DNA of 64,000 bases from Fasciolopsis buskii (GCA_008360955.1 LUCM01003396.1:243778-307777); one strand, 5' to 3'; positions 1 through 11,884 are shown, counted from the first letter of the stretch. The notes: a model not told the origin generated them from the letters alone. Made by a program: numbers and translations.

Positions 1-3000
1 TGACATATGGCAAAGAATGGAAACCAGTGATAGGAATCCTATGCGGTCTATCTACAAGAATCTTATTTTTAGACCAAAAAATTTCAAAAGATAGTCAGAA
101 TCTTCGCAAGAAAAGCACAGTAAAAGTACAGTTGGTGGTTTTTGTTTCTTCTGCTGTTCAGCCATTACGTATCCTACTTTAAATTAATTTCCATATTGTT
201 TTCCCCAGTTTTCTTCCAAGTCCATGTTAGACGCATTCATATGCATATATAAATATATCCTGTTCATACTTAAGTTCTATGTCGAAGAAAGTTGAGTGTA
301 ATGCCACTGGGATCTCTTCTGGGTCGCAACGACATACTAACGATGGACAACATAAAGACAGGTTTACCCTCCAAATTCTCCGTCTTATAATTTGCACAGC
401 AGTACAGATCACTGGTAAAAACTGTGATCATAAAATGTTCGCCTCCATTTCCGAAATCATTCACAGTTCTTGATCAACACGAAATTGTCCCATTTTATTG
501 GGCTTACGCATCAGTATCTACTAAACTAGCGTATAATAATGGAGACTTCGAGTTTGTCAGGAATGTTGCCGGAAGCCCGACAATATTTCATGAATGAATC
601 AATAACGATTACACTATCAGAGATGATGCTGTGGTGATAGTTTATGGTCTGAATGGATGTTGCTTTCAAGTATCTGATCCGAACTATGAACTACCGTTAA
701 CTAAAACACCCAAGTTAACACCACCAAGAATCGTAACTCGTTTTTAGACTGCGCTCCTATTTCGCAACATTTACCAAAATTTCACTGATGTAAAACATCG
801 AACATTTCATATTTATATTAGGATTGATTTTTCAACTCCTCAGGGTTGCAGAAATGTCAAATAGGGGTTTCCCAATTTATTATTAACGAATCTTAAGACT
901 GTGGCCAATATATCAAGTACGAACTCTTGAACTGAAATACTTTAGTTCTAAATGTTCAACACAGTTCTAAATAAAACTTCTACTTCCCGATAATCAACAT
1001 TTTATCCATCCCTCTGAACTGAATTGGACTCACAAATTTATGATTCGTCCGGTTTACAAACGAAATTCGACGAGCAGAGAAACCATATCAAGTCATTTAC
1101 AAGTATAAGGCATTGCAGTCTTTAAAGATTAACAGTAAGAAGCTGCATGGATTAGTTCAAAATTACTGACCATCCATGAAACTCAGGGGGTAATAGATTG
1201 TAAAAACTATCGTGCACCGTTCGGGTTTTATCCAGTTTCATCAATCCTTCCCAGCCCCTGTTGGTGTAACGTACCAGTTCATCCAACCTTCCTCTGTGCA
1301 GTACTACCTCTAGTCGACAGTTGCAGATTTCTACTAATAAAATGGATTTCAGAAGTCTTTCTGACTGCTGCTCATAAAATACTGCTAATTCATTCATCGG
1401 ACTGTTAAGTTTTTACTGTTTTCGGCTACTTAGTATTAACATTAACTCAACTAGTAGTTCAAACTACAAGCTGTGAGTCTTGGTTCGAAATTTTCGGATC
1501 AGGACGAAATACAACCTAAGGGCAGAAAGGAAAAACAGGGTTAGTTAAGATACTGACAAATCCGAATAGGTTCCTGAAAGCACACAAATACCGTGGGCAC
1601 CGGATTCCATAATCCATAAATATCTATAATCGACTAACTCAAGTGCTTTTGCGCAGATAAGTTTACAAGAAATCGCAACGGAAGTGCTATTGTGAAGCAT
1701 GGCCGTGTCACGTGCGGACAGAAAGCACAGAAAATTTATTCAAACAAAAGAGGCAGTTGCACAAGGCAACCTAGATTTACTAAGCAAAGAACCCTCATTT
1801 TACAGTAGATCACAGCCTGAAAGAGAAGGAAACATTCTTTCAGGTTAAGATATTCTTCACGTTTGTTGGATGCGAGATAACTTGAAGTTGACTGGTAGTC
1901 CAAGGCTGTTTTACCGATAAGAGACCCTATATTCCATGTATACTCGTATTTTGCAACATGTCAACAGCAGTATCGATATTCTACGCTTATTTCTCGTGCA
2001 GTTTAAATTGGACGGATGATTTGCAAAAACAACGACGATTGTGAGAATTTTCGAAAGTGACACGGTATCCCGTAGAAGCACTCGTGTGCAATAAGTCACT
2101 GACTTACAGGGCTGAATTTAAACCCGACGTCAGTGCATAGGGGAAACATCTAGGTTAGTTCAATATCAGGAAAGTATCAGAAAAACTCTGTAGATCGCTC
2201 AGCCGTAAAACCTATGCGGTTCATATTTTCAGGAATGTCCTCACCATGATGTGCAAAAAAGTGTTGATGTAGTTTATATTTCCACTCTTTAAGTTTAATA
2301 CGGTGCACAAATTTCAGTCAAACTCATTGACAAAATGGGTTAAAAGGTGCACGTATATGGCACTTTCTGCCATCATAATTAACTACAGCGGAACCGTTGG
2401 TCAACTGTAGAAAGAACTTGTACCTCCTGTTTCAGTCGTTGGCTAGTACCCGCATTAATTAGGACAAAGGTAAACTTTGCAGAGGCTTATTCGGCAAGGA
2501 ACGTGGAGGAAATCAAGTTGGATGAATAGGTGTCGGACACGGATAACCATAAAAGCACTTCGGTGGTCAGAAATGAATAACTAATTTCTTCTAATGTCAC
2601 AGCACTACCCCTGTGGGGCCAGTTACATCTGCCGTACCATTTTGGAGCCCATAAACTGGATACAAAACTTTAACGTGGGTGGCCGTGGAAGAAGGAGAGG
2701 CAAACAATTCGGAGCTCTATTACGGAATACCCAGTGAACACGGGTTATTTGGCGAACACTAATGAGTCAGTTAGAGTTACCAGCTTAGGACCTACCTCGT
2801 GGGATGCGTTATTTTGCGTGTGGCTGAAGCAGTGAGTATACAAATCAACTATCCCAGTTTTGCAACCAAGAATGGATTCTCCGTAGCATTCAGACGTGAC
2901 AACAAAGCATGGTGGAATCAGATAGCCGTTAATCAGCAAGCTAACCTTGAAAACAACGTTATTACAACCAAACCCGAAACAGATATTTGATGTGCATTGA

Positions 3001-4315
3001 TAAGCGCTTCCTTCCATTTCCCTTCAACTTGCTTATCACTATGCAAATAGGCATATTTTCATTTCTTGTTTGACCTAATGGATATCCCGGAAGTTGGGCA
3101 ACAAACCACTCAGTGAAAACGATTTAACTCTGCTCCGTCCTTACTTTTCTCCATGAGAAATGGTGGTGTTTGGTGAATCATGATTGCTTCACACAAATTC
3201 ATTCTTCCACCGGGTTGTCCGTGCACCTGATAACTCGACTGATTCGACTACTTGTGATCAAAATAGCAGCAAGCAGGTCTTGGATTTTGTGATATGGAAT
3301 TAACAAAAGCGAGCCAAGGACATTTGGTCTGGCTGAACACTGTGCTTTTTTCGAAAACCGTGAGTAGAGTTCAAGCACTTGAATTAGCCTAAATTAAGAC
3401 TTGGTTTCTGTAACGGATTTCGATCAGACAGAATGTGGTTTTGCAGCTGTTTCACCAAACCAGAAATTTAAAGGTCAGTGATCAGCTGGCTTTCGGAGCA
3501 AATGGAAAAGATTTGGCGCTGAACGATAGTGATCATAAATTAGCATCTTTTGAAGAAAGTAGCAAATTATGAATTCTTGTTTCGGTCTACATTTCCCCTA
3601 CGGGAAGGGACGTTCCTCGAATCCACATTCTATCGTTCAGTCTATTTTCGTGCAATTAGAACGAAAACCAACAGGAACTGAGTTGTGCATGCTCTTAAAA
3701 ATATCTGCGAACTATTGTACAGCCTTGAAAATGAGTAGCTGATAAGAATTCGTCGCTTAGGCTATCTTTTGAAAAAGGTACGCCTTAACAACATTGGCAT
3801 ACTTTAAAAACCCAACATTTCCATTCAATATACAGTGGGGCCCCTTAGATTATTCAACAAACTCCAAACTCGTTTCCACCCACACAGGCTTTGAATTTTA
3901 TTTTAGCCGAGAGCTGTTCAGCCTATTGCACACATTTTTAAAACCGAAATCTTAGCTTTACAAAATGTGGATCCATGTTACGACATGAAATTTTTCTACG
4001 TCCATGAGGATCACAAACATTTACCGGAAGACGGTTTATCAGACATCACAAAGCAACATTACGCTTGAATACGAAACAGTAACAGTAAATTAGACCATTC
4101 TTGGTTTAACCTCAACGTTTGTATTTGTGGAGGTCTCGGCAACGTCTGCGCGACTACTTAAAACTCCCCCTTCCTTAGAATGTTTAATTATCCAGATACC
4201 ATTATGCATATCATATTTGACCGCTGGCAGCAAGGGCAAAAGTAACATCCTACAACTGACTATCCCTTACCATAAAATAGATAAAAGACATGCATTGCCT
4301 TAGCCGTAGCTCGCG
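1..4315. other. Non-coding stretch, no gene recognised
   Basis: No frame here exceeds about 90 codons. The two best ones (minus strand 2745-3017, which is Cys-containing, and minus strand 1152-1397) match no domain I know and lack convincing splice signals. It reads as intergenic or intronic DNA. Decayed repeats may be present but are not identifiable by eye. Confidence 0.6.

Positions 4316-4349
<34 letters not shown>
4316..4349. repeat. Compound (AT)n(AG)n microsatellite
   Basis: About 8 AT dinucleotides run straight into about 9 AG dinucleotides without interruption. It lies 40 bp from the hairpin at 4389-4433. Confidence 0.95.
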
Positions 4350-4388
4350 TTGAGAAGGCGCACACTGAGTTAATGCGTTTATCGTGAT

Positions 4389-4433
4389 GTTTCGATCCAA
4401 ACTAGGACAACGAGTCTTAGTTTGGATCGAAAC
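4389..4433. repeat. Perfect 16-bp inverted repeat (hairpin)
   Basis: Arms 4389-4404 (GTTTCGATCCAAACTA) and 4418-4433 are exact reverse complements around a 13-nt loop. The core contains TTTCGATCC / GGATCGAAA. A CGAAAC string also occurs on the minus strand near 41240, so this could be the end of a decayed element. That is inference; the hairpin itself is seen directly. Confidence 0.9.
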
Positions 4434-5849
4434 TTTTGGGTGAACTAAGTATTAACCTCATCAGCAATCTTGGTTCAACACACGAATTCAAAATGGACTT
4501 CACTCAGTGTATTTGCTAGCAAAGCTCAAAATCAAGGGTACTGAGCTAATTTATCACTTAAGTTACACTCCGTTAACCAGTTCTGTCCTGTTGATTTGAA
4601 CCAATACATCAGACCAACCGTAGACATAGAGATAAACGTAAACAAGTTACTCAGGAAAAGAGATAGTCAAAACAGGTTTACTGCACCTGTGAGTTGGAAA
4701 GGCTGCCCAGCCCGGAGCAGAAAGATCAAATATGATGAATCGTGTAAAGCCAAACCGGGAGTGCCAAAATCTCAGTTGGTGTAAAGGCGGAGAACGCGTC
4801 AACAGGTTATGCCACGCAGCCAACAGGCTTGGACCTATTTCAGAGCCGTTTACCGCGAAGCAACTTTGTCTCAACACCCTGCCCATCTCACGGCGCTAGC
4901 TGAAAAGTTAAAACAGGCATGTAAAAACAAGTGACTAAGTTAGAGGCAGCACCCCACCCCAACCTTAAAACCGAGCAAGTCTGTTTTCTTTTATATTCGT
5001 TAAATTGATCCGACTGGAAACAAATCGATTTCCACTAGAGAATGCTGGACTGCATGAGGAAGTATATGGTGAGAAACAAAATGCTGTTCTTTTTATTATC
5101 TCGTCCGATAACAGGCCCTTCATAAATGTATCACCGGTGTCCAAATTCCGGTAATGAGATAACGCGACAAGAGATAGCGAGCTTTAGATCAGGTGGTCTG
5201 AAATACTGAAATAAAACCTTCGCAATTCAACTTCAACTAGGCATGTCTTTGAATAATCAATGGTAAAAACCGTTCGTTGTTCAGCAGAAACCTAACTTGG
5301 TGAAGAACTATGTCTTGCGAATATCGGGCCAATTTGGTCACAGTAGAACAGTCAACATAGATCGGAAAAAGTAGCATCTTAATGAATAATACACCGTCGA
5401 AAACAATCGCGGCCGAACTTAGGACACTACTTGTACTCAGCGAAATTCATCTTGTGTTGCACCGTGTTGATTAGACCTCAATTGATTTGGCCAATCACAT
5501 ATAGGAGATTGCTTCAGTTCCTAAATATCTCCCGGATAAGTTGAGTTTGTAATGTGTCTCAATGAGTTAGCTAATGAACCACGAATTTGCCTACCTTTAA
5601 GGTAACAAACGTGAAGTTAGCTTATGGCAGGAATTTCATGACATTTTTGGGCCTCCAAGAGTGCCATTAAACACATCTTTTCGGCCGCTTGAAATTTAGT
5701 AAATCGTACAGACTGTGAACTTTTAAATCTTCCAAACTGAACGGGTTACGAAGTACGTCGAAAAAACAGATGCTTTATTTGTCGATTTACTGTGAATGCC
5801 CTAATCTGAACAGCAGAATCGTGGTGGCCGTTCCAATCCCCCAGCATTT
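4434..5849. other. Non-coding stretch, no gene recognised
   Basis: Only short frames occur (up to 79 codons, minus 4647-4886), with no recognisable domain. No RNA gene is seen. Confidence 0.55.
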
Positions 5850-6370
5850 TGGGATATTATGAGCCAGGTTCATTGAGACAAATTAAAAATCAAATATTGG
5901 GTATACAGTTATTTCCGGAAATTCTAAAAGTGCCAGAGGACGAAAAAATTATTTACAACACGGTTATCGTCGTTTGTGTCTATGTGGTGGAATCGGGCCA
6001 GATACAACCCCAACGGTAAATGGATGTCACCTGATTTCCGTCGTGACCATTAATGCCTTGTTGCAGAATAAGTGAATGTTTTCTTCTCGTGCCGTGCCAC
6101 GGGGAGTAGAGGGCGCGGATTAGCCGTTTCTGAGCGCAGGGACCAACAGCCAAGTTTCTACTGAAGGCATCCTCTGCGATTGTCAACGCTGGCATCCTGA
6201 TTCGTCTGAAGGAACTTGAGAGATAATCTTTCTCTCTACCCAGTCGGCAGTTTCTACTAGATGTGGAAGAACAGCACTTCAGAGTAAAGCAGATCACCCC
6301 TGACTAAGCCAGCTTGGGTGATATGCATTCATTCGAAAGTCTGACAGACGCGCAACGTGTCACATTTACA
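5850..6370 (-). mobile_element. Penelope-like element remnant (GIY-YIG endonuclease part)
   Basis: Read on the minus strand from about 6370 downward, the translation gives pieces typical of the C-terminal endonuclease of Penelope-like retroelements: an arginine-rich R..EHHPSWL-like segment (seen as NAYHPSWLSQG), then a SAVLPHLVET segment, and in an open frame at 6297-5980 LTIAEDAF followed by CAQKRLIRALYSPW. The last block corresponds to the family's conserved tail (TAEA...LCSQKR...ALxLPWP). Stops and frameshifts break the early part, so the element is dead. No reverse transcriptase part is visible upstream, so the copy is 5'-truncated or too decayed to see. Boundaries are approximate. Confidence 0.65.
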
Positions 6371-8445
6371 TCAGAATGAACAGAATGCCATGGCTGCATT
6401 CAGCTTCGGTGGTTTGTCTATTCACCATAGGGTTGTTTTATGTGGACTTACGAGTGAGATGAGCAATAGAGTATTTACAGCTGCATTTTCACGAATAACG
6501 AGGAATTCCGAAGCCAAAGCCTTGAAAGTTCTTATGGTGACCGGTTCGGGGTCGGATAAATCCGTGGTCAAGAACTCATCCTATTTGCTGTCTGGCTTTT
6601 GATTTTCATTTTCTCTCGCCCCATTTACCAAATTGACACTGTGGAAGTGGTCCATAGAGCTGAACTAAACCCCTAGGAAATCAGCCTGAGAAAACCGATA
6701 AGGCTCGTTAGAAATCCATTAAATAGACCCTTGACTTCCGCAGGATCAATCATATTTTGTATTGCAGCAAATATTTCCCTATATTTTTCTGAATCCAAAA
6801 CATTACTTTATTCCTTCCCTATGTTCGTGCATATGACATGTCCTTGACACCTTTGCAGATATTATTTCGGAACAAAAGGATGGTTTTCTTCAATGCCTCA
6901 ACCGGTAATACGGTCACATTAATTTCAAAATCGAGGACAAAAGACTACATCGTGATGATGAAATACTAAGACCGGTCATTGAGGATTCAATACCAGTATT
7001 TCGAAAAAAGATCGCACATTGAGGTAAGTATTTGAATTCTAATTTTTCTTCTCTACAACGCTAACCGACGTGAATAAAGTAAAATCTCGATAAATTGCCA
7101 GGTGTGAAATTGATCCTGGCATGATAATTCTTCCATCTTGGCAGGATCCAAACCCATCCGTGTTAGCAACCCATACATCTACGCCGCGTGTAGTCTACCT
7201 AGTGAGTAAGAGCTCCAGAATGATGACATCGATCGTCTTGTAAAGCAGCAACTGAACGTATACAGGCCAGAATCAATTACTAAGTAAGAAGAGAAGGTGG
7301 GCTGGTGTGAAATTCCATGTAGTTCAGGCTCTTCTGAGACAAAGAGAAAAGTCCTCTGGAACTTTGATATTTAACCACTCTTCCGGGTGGATAATTGTCT
7401 AACAGGCTGTCTCATAAAAGAAAAAGATCCAGTCAACTTTGAAGGCCGAATTAATTGTACCTACAACATCAATCGCAAGGAAGGCCCGGCAGGATATACT
7501 GAACAAACCCAGTAGAGAACTGAAGACAAAAGTAAAAGAACAAATGGAAAGTACTGACTCTCAGACAAAACAGTCGTAGCAAAACATGAGAACGACTTAG
7601 CACCCGCTCTTCGCGATATAGATGAGGCACATAGCTAATTACCGACACAAATTCAAAGCGTCCTCGGTCGAGTTATGATAAGACGCACCCACTCCGCATG
7701 CTACAAACATACTGACAGGGCAGGGATTTCCGAGATTTGGGCATCCCTAATCTTACTGGCAAATCAGCATCACAAGGGTCACAATGCTTGCTGACCTCGT
7801 CACCATCGACGCTCGTGGTTTGAAAGACAGCTGATCGCTCACTCACCATACATTCCACGTAAATACGCGCACAAGAAATGCACATGCACACAACCAAACA
7901 TTCACTGACATGAGAACTTTCCTTCGAAATTATTTGACTGTTAAAATGTTTTGACATGGGTTACCTGGGACAACTTAAACTTTAGCAAATTATAACACTT
8001 GCCAGTAACGCTGTTACTGGCATCATGAGATTCACCACATAAACGTACATATTCATCATATGACCAACTAACATGCTCTCATTCAAACAATAAAGTTTTA
8101 CTGCTACGGCAACCACTACTGTTTTGGTCCTCATTCAGCGTGGTGACCACTATAAGCTGCTAAGAACACGACGTATGTACAAGCAACACTGCATACCATT
8201 ACGTGGATTTAGCTGTTTACTATTACAGAGTGGGAAACCTGGATGATCTTACTTGGGCGGACGAACTATTGGTCCAGAAATAACCGATCACAAGCGATCA
8301 GAATAAAAGTAACTCCGGTTAGCCCGAATAGCGTAACAGACAGTTACTTTTGCCCGCACACCGTTTCGTCCTCTGCCAGCCAAGTAGTAAACAAAGTGCA
8401 GCGAAGCTCGTTCCTAATGGGACACTCGGAGCAACATACAAAATA
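6371..8445. other. Non-coding stretch
   Basis: Frames reach 81 codons (+ 6357-6602) and 94 codons (- 7673-7957) but show no domain. A small perfect hairpin (9-bp arms, 3-nt loop) sits at 8001-8021. Otherwise nothing is identified. Confidence 0.55.
8001..8021. repeat. Small perfect hairpin
   Basis: GCCAGTAAC (8001-8009), loop GCT, GTTACTGGC (8013-8021). No T-run follows and no gene abuts it, so a function is not implied. Confidence 0.8.
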
Positions 8446-8448
8446 ATT

Positions 8449-8602
8449 TCGATCGACCCTTACTGATAGATGACTTCTCTGCAGGTAGCCTAAGTACGAC
8501 GAAGGCATTGGATATGACATACAGAGCTTGATTACTTGAAACATTTTAGTAGTAGGAGATTGAATGTTTACGGAAAAGTCATCTATCAGTAGGGGTCGAT
8601 CG
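8449..8602. repeat. Inverted-repeat unit of about 155 bp (MITE-like or repeat pair)
   Basis: The left arm around 8449-8476 (GATCGACCC..TACTGATAGATGACTT) is repeated in reverse complement at about 8576-8602 (AAGTCATCTATCAGTAGGGGTCGATC), with about one mismatch over 26 bp. The spacer of about 100 bp contains, at 8545-8568, a GTAGTAGGAGATTGAATGTTT string. That string recurs at 9243-9265 in the second SINE tail, which suggests the unit contains a fragment of the same SINE family. No transposase is visible. A non-autonomous DNA element is one reading, and two opposed repeat fragments is another. Confidence 0.6.
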
Positions 8603-8683
8603 CTTGAGGTAACGTACAGAGCCCGTGCAAACCAGTGACGGATAGGTGCAACATCATGTGGCGAAGTTCAACAAATCGTTCAG

Positions 8684-8885
8684 AGCCTGCCCGGTAGCGT
8701 AATGGCTAAGGCGTTCGACTCACAATCGTTCGTCCCGGGTTCGCGTCCCAGTTGGGGCGCGGTGGATATGCACTGCTGATGATTCCTAACAAGGATGAAA
8801 CAGCTGTACAGTGCTTCCATGGTTTCTTTATGGTGAGTTGAGTGATGATATCACATGGTGAATTATTTCATGAAAATAATTTTAG
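8684..8885 (+). mobile_element. tRNA-derived SINE with hammerhead ribozyme (SM-alpha-like)
   Basis: The head is tRNA-like. A pol III box A (TAGCGTAATGG, 8695-8705) is followed 32 bp later by a box B (GGTTCGCGTCC, 8738-8748). The acceptor stem does not close properly, so this is a SINE head and not a working tRNA. Directly after it lies a hammerhead ribozyme (8764-8819), then an AT-rich tail (about 8821-8880) whose GTTGAGTGATGATATCACA block recurs inverted at 9243-9312. A tRNA-like pol III promoter followed by a hammerhead is the known layout of schistosome SM-alpha SINEs. The order and the motifs are seen directly; family membership is inferred. Pol III transcription of the unit with self-cleavage of the RNA would be expected if it is active. 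Confidence 0.85.
8764..8819 (+). ncRNA. Type I-like hammerhead ribozyme
   Basis: The catalytic core CTGATGA (8776-8782) and GAAA (8797-8800) are both intact. Stem I pairs GCACTG (8770-8775) with CAGTGC (8809-8814), six perfect pairs, with an outer GGA/TCC pairing beyond an internal loop. Stem II is TCCT/AGGA around an AACA loop, but its core-closing position is a T-T mismatch where the family has G-C. Stem III is the very short ACAGCTGT palindrome, as in schistosome hammerheads. The predicted cleavage triplet is GTA, ending at 8808, which fits the NUH rule. The mismatch next to the core would be expected to lower activity. Whether it cleaves cannot be told from sequence. Confidence 0.85.
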
Positions 8886-9222
8886 TTCATGTTTTTTCTT
8901 TACTTGATAGGTGAAATGTAGACAAGACATCCACGGTACCATAAAGGGAACTGATTTCACCATAATTATTGAACAAACGAAAAGTAGTCCGAAGACCAGA
9001 AGATGAGACTAAATGCGGCTCATAATTGTAAGTTAGGGTGATATCTATGATCAATAAGAAAACGGATAAAATTGCTCATTCTGAAAGGCAAATATGGGTG
9101 TGCTGTTGAATAAAGCAGACTTAGGTAATTGGCAGTGGAAACAGACCTGCCATAATAGTCGTTATTAACAGATTGTGCCGGTCTGTTGTATGATTAAAGA
9201 ACGTCATGAATGTCTTGGAGCC

Positions 9223-9241
9223 ATATATATATATATATATA
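9223..9241. repeat. (AT)n microsatellite
   Basis: About nine AT units, directly abutting the end of the inverted SINE tail at 9243. This is a typical place for a SINE-associated simple repeat. Confidence 0.9.
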
Positions 9242-9242
9242 A

Positions 9243-9312
9243 TGTGTTAGCAGTAGGAGATTAGATGTTTTGATGAAATAATTCAACCTGTGATATCATC
9301 GCTCAACTTACA
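9243..9312 (-). mobile_element. SINE tail fragment in opposite orientation
   Basis: The reverse complement reads GTTGAGCGATGATATCACAG and continues GTTGAATTATTTCAT. It matches the tail of the SINE at 8831-8870 with only a few differences, and ends in a CATCTAATCTCCTACTGC block next to the AT repeat. No tRNA-like head or hammerhead core is visible upstream of it, so it is a 5'-truncated copy. Confidence 0.7.
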
Positions 9313-11018
9313 ATGTAATTTTTGTGCATCTTATTTCTCATATGTCCTTAAAAAGCGGATGAGACGAGGCGAAAATACCCTAGTTGTTTGCACCAGAGAT
9401 CCGCCTTAAGGTGAGTCAATAGGCATGAAGTTAGTTGCAAGATGTGCACCGAAATTTATAGATTCTGTAGGCACGCTGCTCATGAATGATCACAGGTATG
9501 GTGCAATACTGTGTACATTTCATCTTCTGTCATCTGTGCAGCTGAAAGTAATTTTACTGCAATTGAAGAGATTAACAGATGAACGGAGACATTCGCACTG
9601 TTTGAGACTATTTTCGGTTATAACCAGAGGTTCCATGACTCCAGACGATTGTTTCCAGGTTGTTTACTGATCAAGTCTGCCGGAGCATTTTCAATCAATT
9701 AATTTCCTTTTACTTGTTTATTTCATGTTTTCCTCCATGGTACATACGGCAAGGGGAGACAAGTCAGAGAAATCTTTTACCTAGCTAAGATAAAATAATG
9801 CAAGTAAAAGTTCGGATACACCATTTTTAGCGCCACAGTAACTAGGTAACTGACATCATTATGGTTCTACGCCTTGGTGCGCATTGGTCATCAGTCCGAT
9901 GTTCATGATAAGGCTCACCTTTTCCACATGCGTTTGACCTACAAACAGAAGTGCAGCTTGAGCATTCTAGCCTTTTGCTAGCTGACTGTTTGCTGTCTAC
10001 GCGCCTGAGAAAAGACTGGTAAAAACAAGACTTTCGGTCAGATCATGTTTTGTTGCAAACTTTTTATCTTCCCATCAGGCAGACAACAGTCGATTCCGCT
10101 TCACGTAGACACTGGTGTTGACAGTCGATATGTTTGCGTGTCGTCGGCAAGAGTAAAATAAAAAGTAAATCGCTGGCCCAAAAGGTCCCTGACTGAAACG
10201 CCTGCTCGTATTCCACCGGTGCCAGCAGCTGCAGCAAACAGATGATCAAAACCAATTCTGTTCTTTACCTGATTAATCAAAATTCATTCTGTCAGGACAT
10301 ATACTAAACAGCTGACAGGATTTATTAACTCTTTTGGTGATTTAAATCAGAACATGCGGGAACATGCATGCGATTCGTTCTGTTTACGACAACAAAGAAT
10401 AGACGGTGTGAATTGTTCGTTAGTAATTCGCCGCTGAAAGACCTGTCGCGGGACGGCTTCCACAAACGTGATGCATATATGAGCATGTAGGTTCAGTATG
10501 GATTTTCGGCAATTTCTGCTATCAGGTGGAACTAAACGTCAATGAATCTGAATCCGCTAAGGAGCTGTCCTTTCTCCTAATTTGGTTTCAATACACATTA
10601 ATGAACTATTTGTTAATTTTCCAAGCTATTCCTTATCAACCTATATCTGGAATTGAAGATTGTCTCAACTTTTCCAACAACTTACCCTTCATTCATGAGT
10701 CTCCTGTTCTGTCTAGCCTAAATCATAATTTATAAGTGTGTCGGATGTTTGCTTGCTCCTATTGGACTGCTAATCCACTGATCCTCTTTCCGCAATAAAA
10801 ATCCACTAGGGTAGATCCTGTCAAGTATTTGAAAGTTACTGTTGTTAAAAAACTTGAAGTGGTCTTGCATTTTCACTTGTGCAAGGAGCCTTAGAAGACT
10901 ATCATTTTACATAAAGATACTTCGGTATACAGCGGTAAACACCAGTGTGTTTTTCTCGCTCTCCTCTACTGTTCGTCCGTCATTATTCTCGGTTTCTTTG
11001 AAAATTACCCCCGAGAAC
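9313..11018. other. Non-coding stretch
   Basis: There is no recognisable gene. The + strand frame 9425-9670 (81 codons) and the minus frame 10064-10255 have no domain that I can name. The DNA is probably intergenic or intronic. Confidence 0.5.
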
Positions 11019-11169
11019 ATTGAGAAAACAAGTTGACGAACAAGCTCGTTTTCAGTGATTCGTACTCATGCCATTAGATCACTATAAATATATCTTGACA
11101 AAATATTTTCACTATAGGAAGGATTAGATTAGTCAGATACAAATATGGGTGGGGAAGGGATTTGTGGTG

Positions 11170-11882
11170 TTAATTGTTTTGTTGTCTAGGTTTTGTATTG
11201 GGACGGGGGGTGGGCCAAGGGAGTTGACGCGCAACCACAAATTGTTTTTGCGAGCACAGTGGAGGATCGCGATGACTGATCACGACAGCTGCCGCAGTGC
11301 TCAAGACGCGACACTTTGCCAACCTAGACTGTTGACCTCTGACCTTATACAGGGTCCGGAAAGCTTGCGTCACATTCACGGTGTGGTTAGTCTGTGCTAG
11401 ATGTGAAACCACTGCGCTATTAAGTGACTTAATTGTTCCAGTGCCTAACCATGGCGAGTGGTGCTCACGGATGCGTTCAGACAAGCGCCTGGTCGTGCGG
11501 CCGATGTACATTGTCCCACAAGAACATGTGAATGAATGATACAAAACGAGGCTGCAGAATCAGGGACTTTGTCTTTCAACCATAATGACACTACGGGGCG
11601 GGATTTGAACAGGCTACGAAGCTTGGCTGCGTAGAATAAATGTGCTGATCGTCGAATTGAGCCGTCTTCTCGACGACTTAGTCGTACATCTAAAAAAGCT
11701 ATTTCACTGTCCAGCTCCATCTCTGTTATGAATTTCAAATTTGCGTGAGCCGAGTTGAACACATTCAACAGTTGTTTAGTTTTCGTCGAGGGGTTGAGTA
11801 CACAGATGTCATCTACATAACGCTTGTATAGGTAGAGCGATTGTATTGACGACTCGAGTGATCCACGTTCCAGCTTTTGCAT
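11170..11882 (-). pseudogene. Penelope-like reverse transcriptase/GIY-YIG endonuclease, 5'-truncated and frameshifted
   Basis: The minus-strand translation from 11882 contains the reverse transcriptase palm motif LYKRYVDDICVL with the YVDD catalytic aspartates intact. It continues with the family's F..AH..LKFT.E and IAFLDV.LSR blocks. Near 11540 the frame shifts by a short insertion into the endonuclease (FTCSCGTMYIGRTTRRLSER), with the CxC pair, the GIY-YIG-like MYIG and the arginine helix followed by REHHSPW. The tail (LCSQKQFVVARQLPWP) reaches the stop near 11170. The fingers and N-terminal reverse transcriptase region are missing, since the sequence starts abruptly at the junction with the right arm. 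It cannot give a functional polyprotein. Confidence 0.85.
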
Positions 11883-11884
11883 CT

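Noticed and set aside
2745..3017. Cysteine-containing minus-strand frame as a secreted protein
   Set aside because: No signal peptide, no splice sites and no family. The opposite strand is open too, which fits chance.
8684..8760. A functional tRNA gene
   Set aside because: Boxes A and B fit, but the acceptor stem and part of the T stem do not pair and the sequence continues into a hammerhead, so it is a SINE head.
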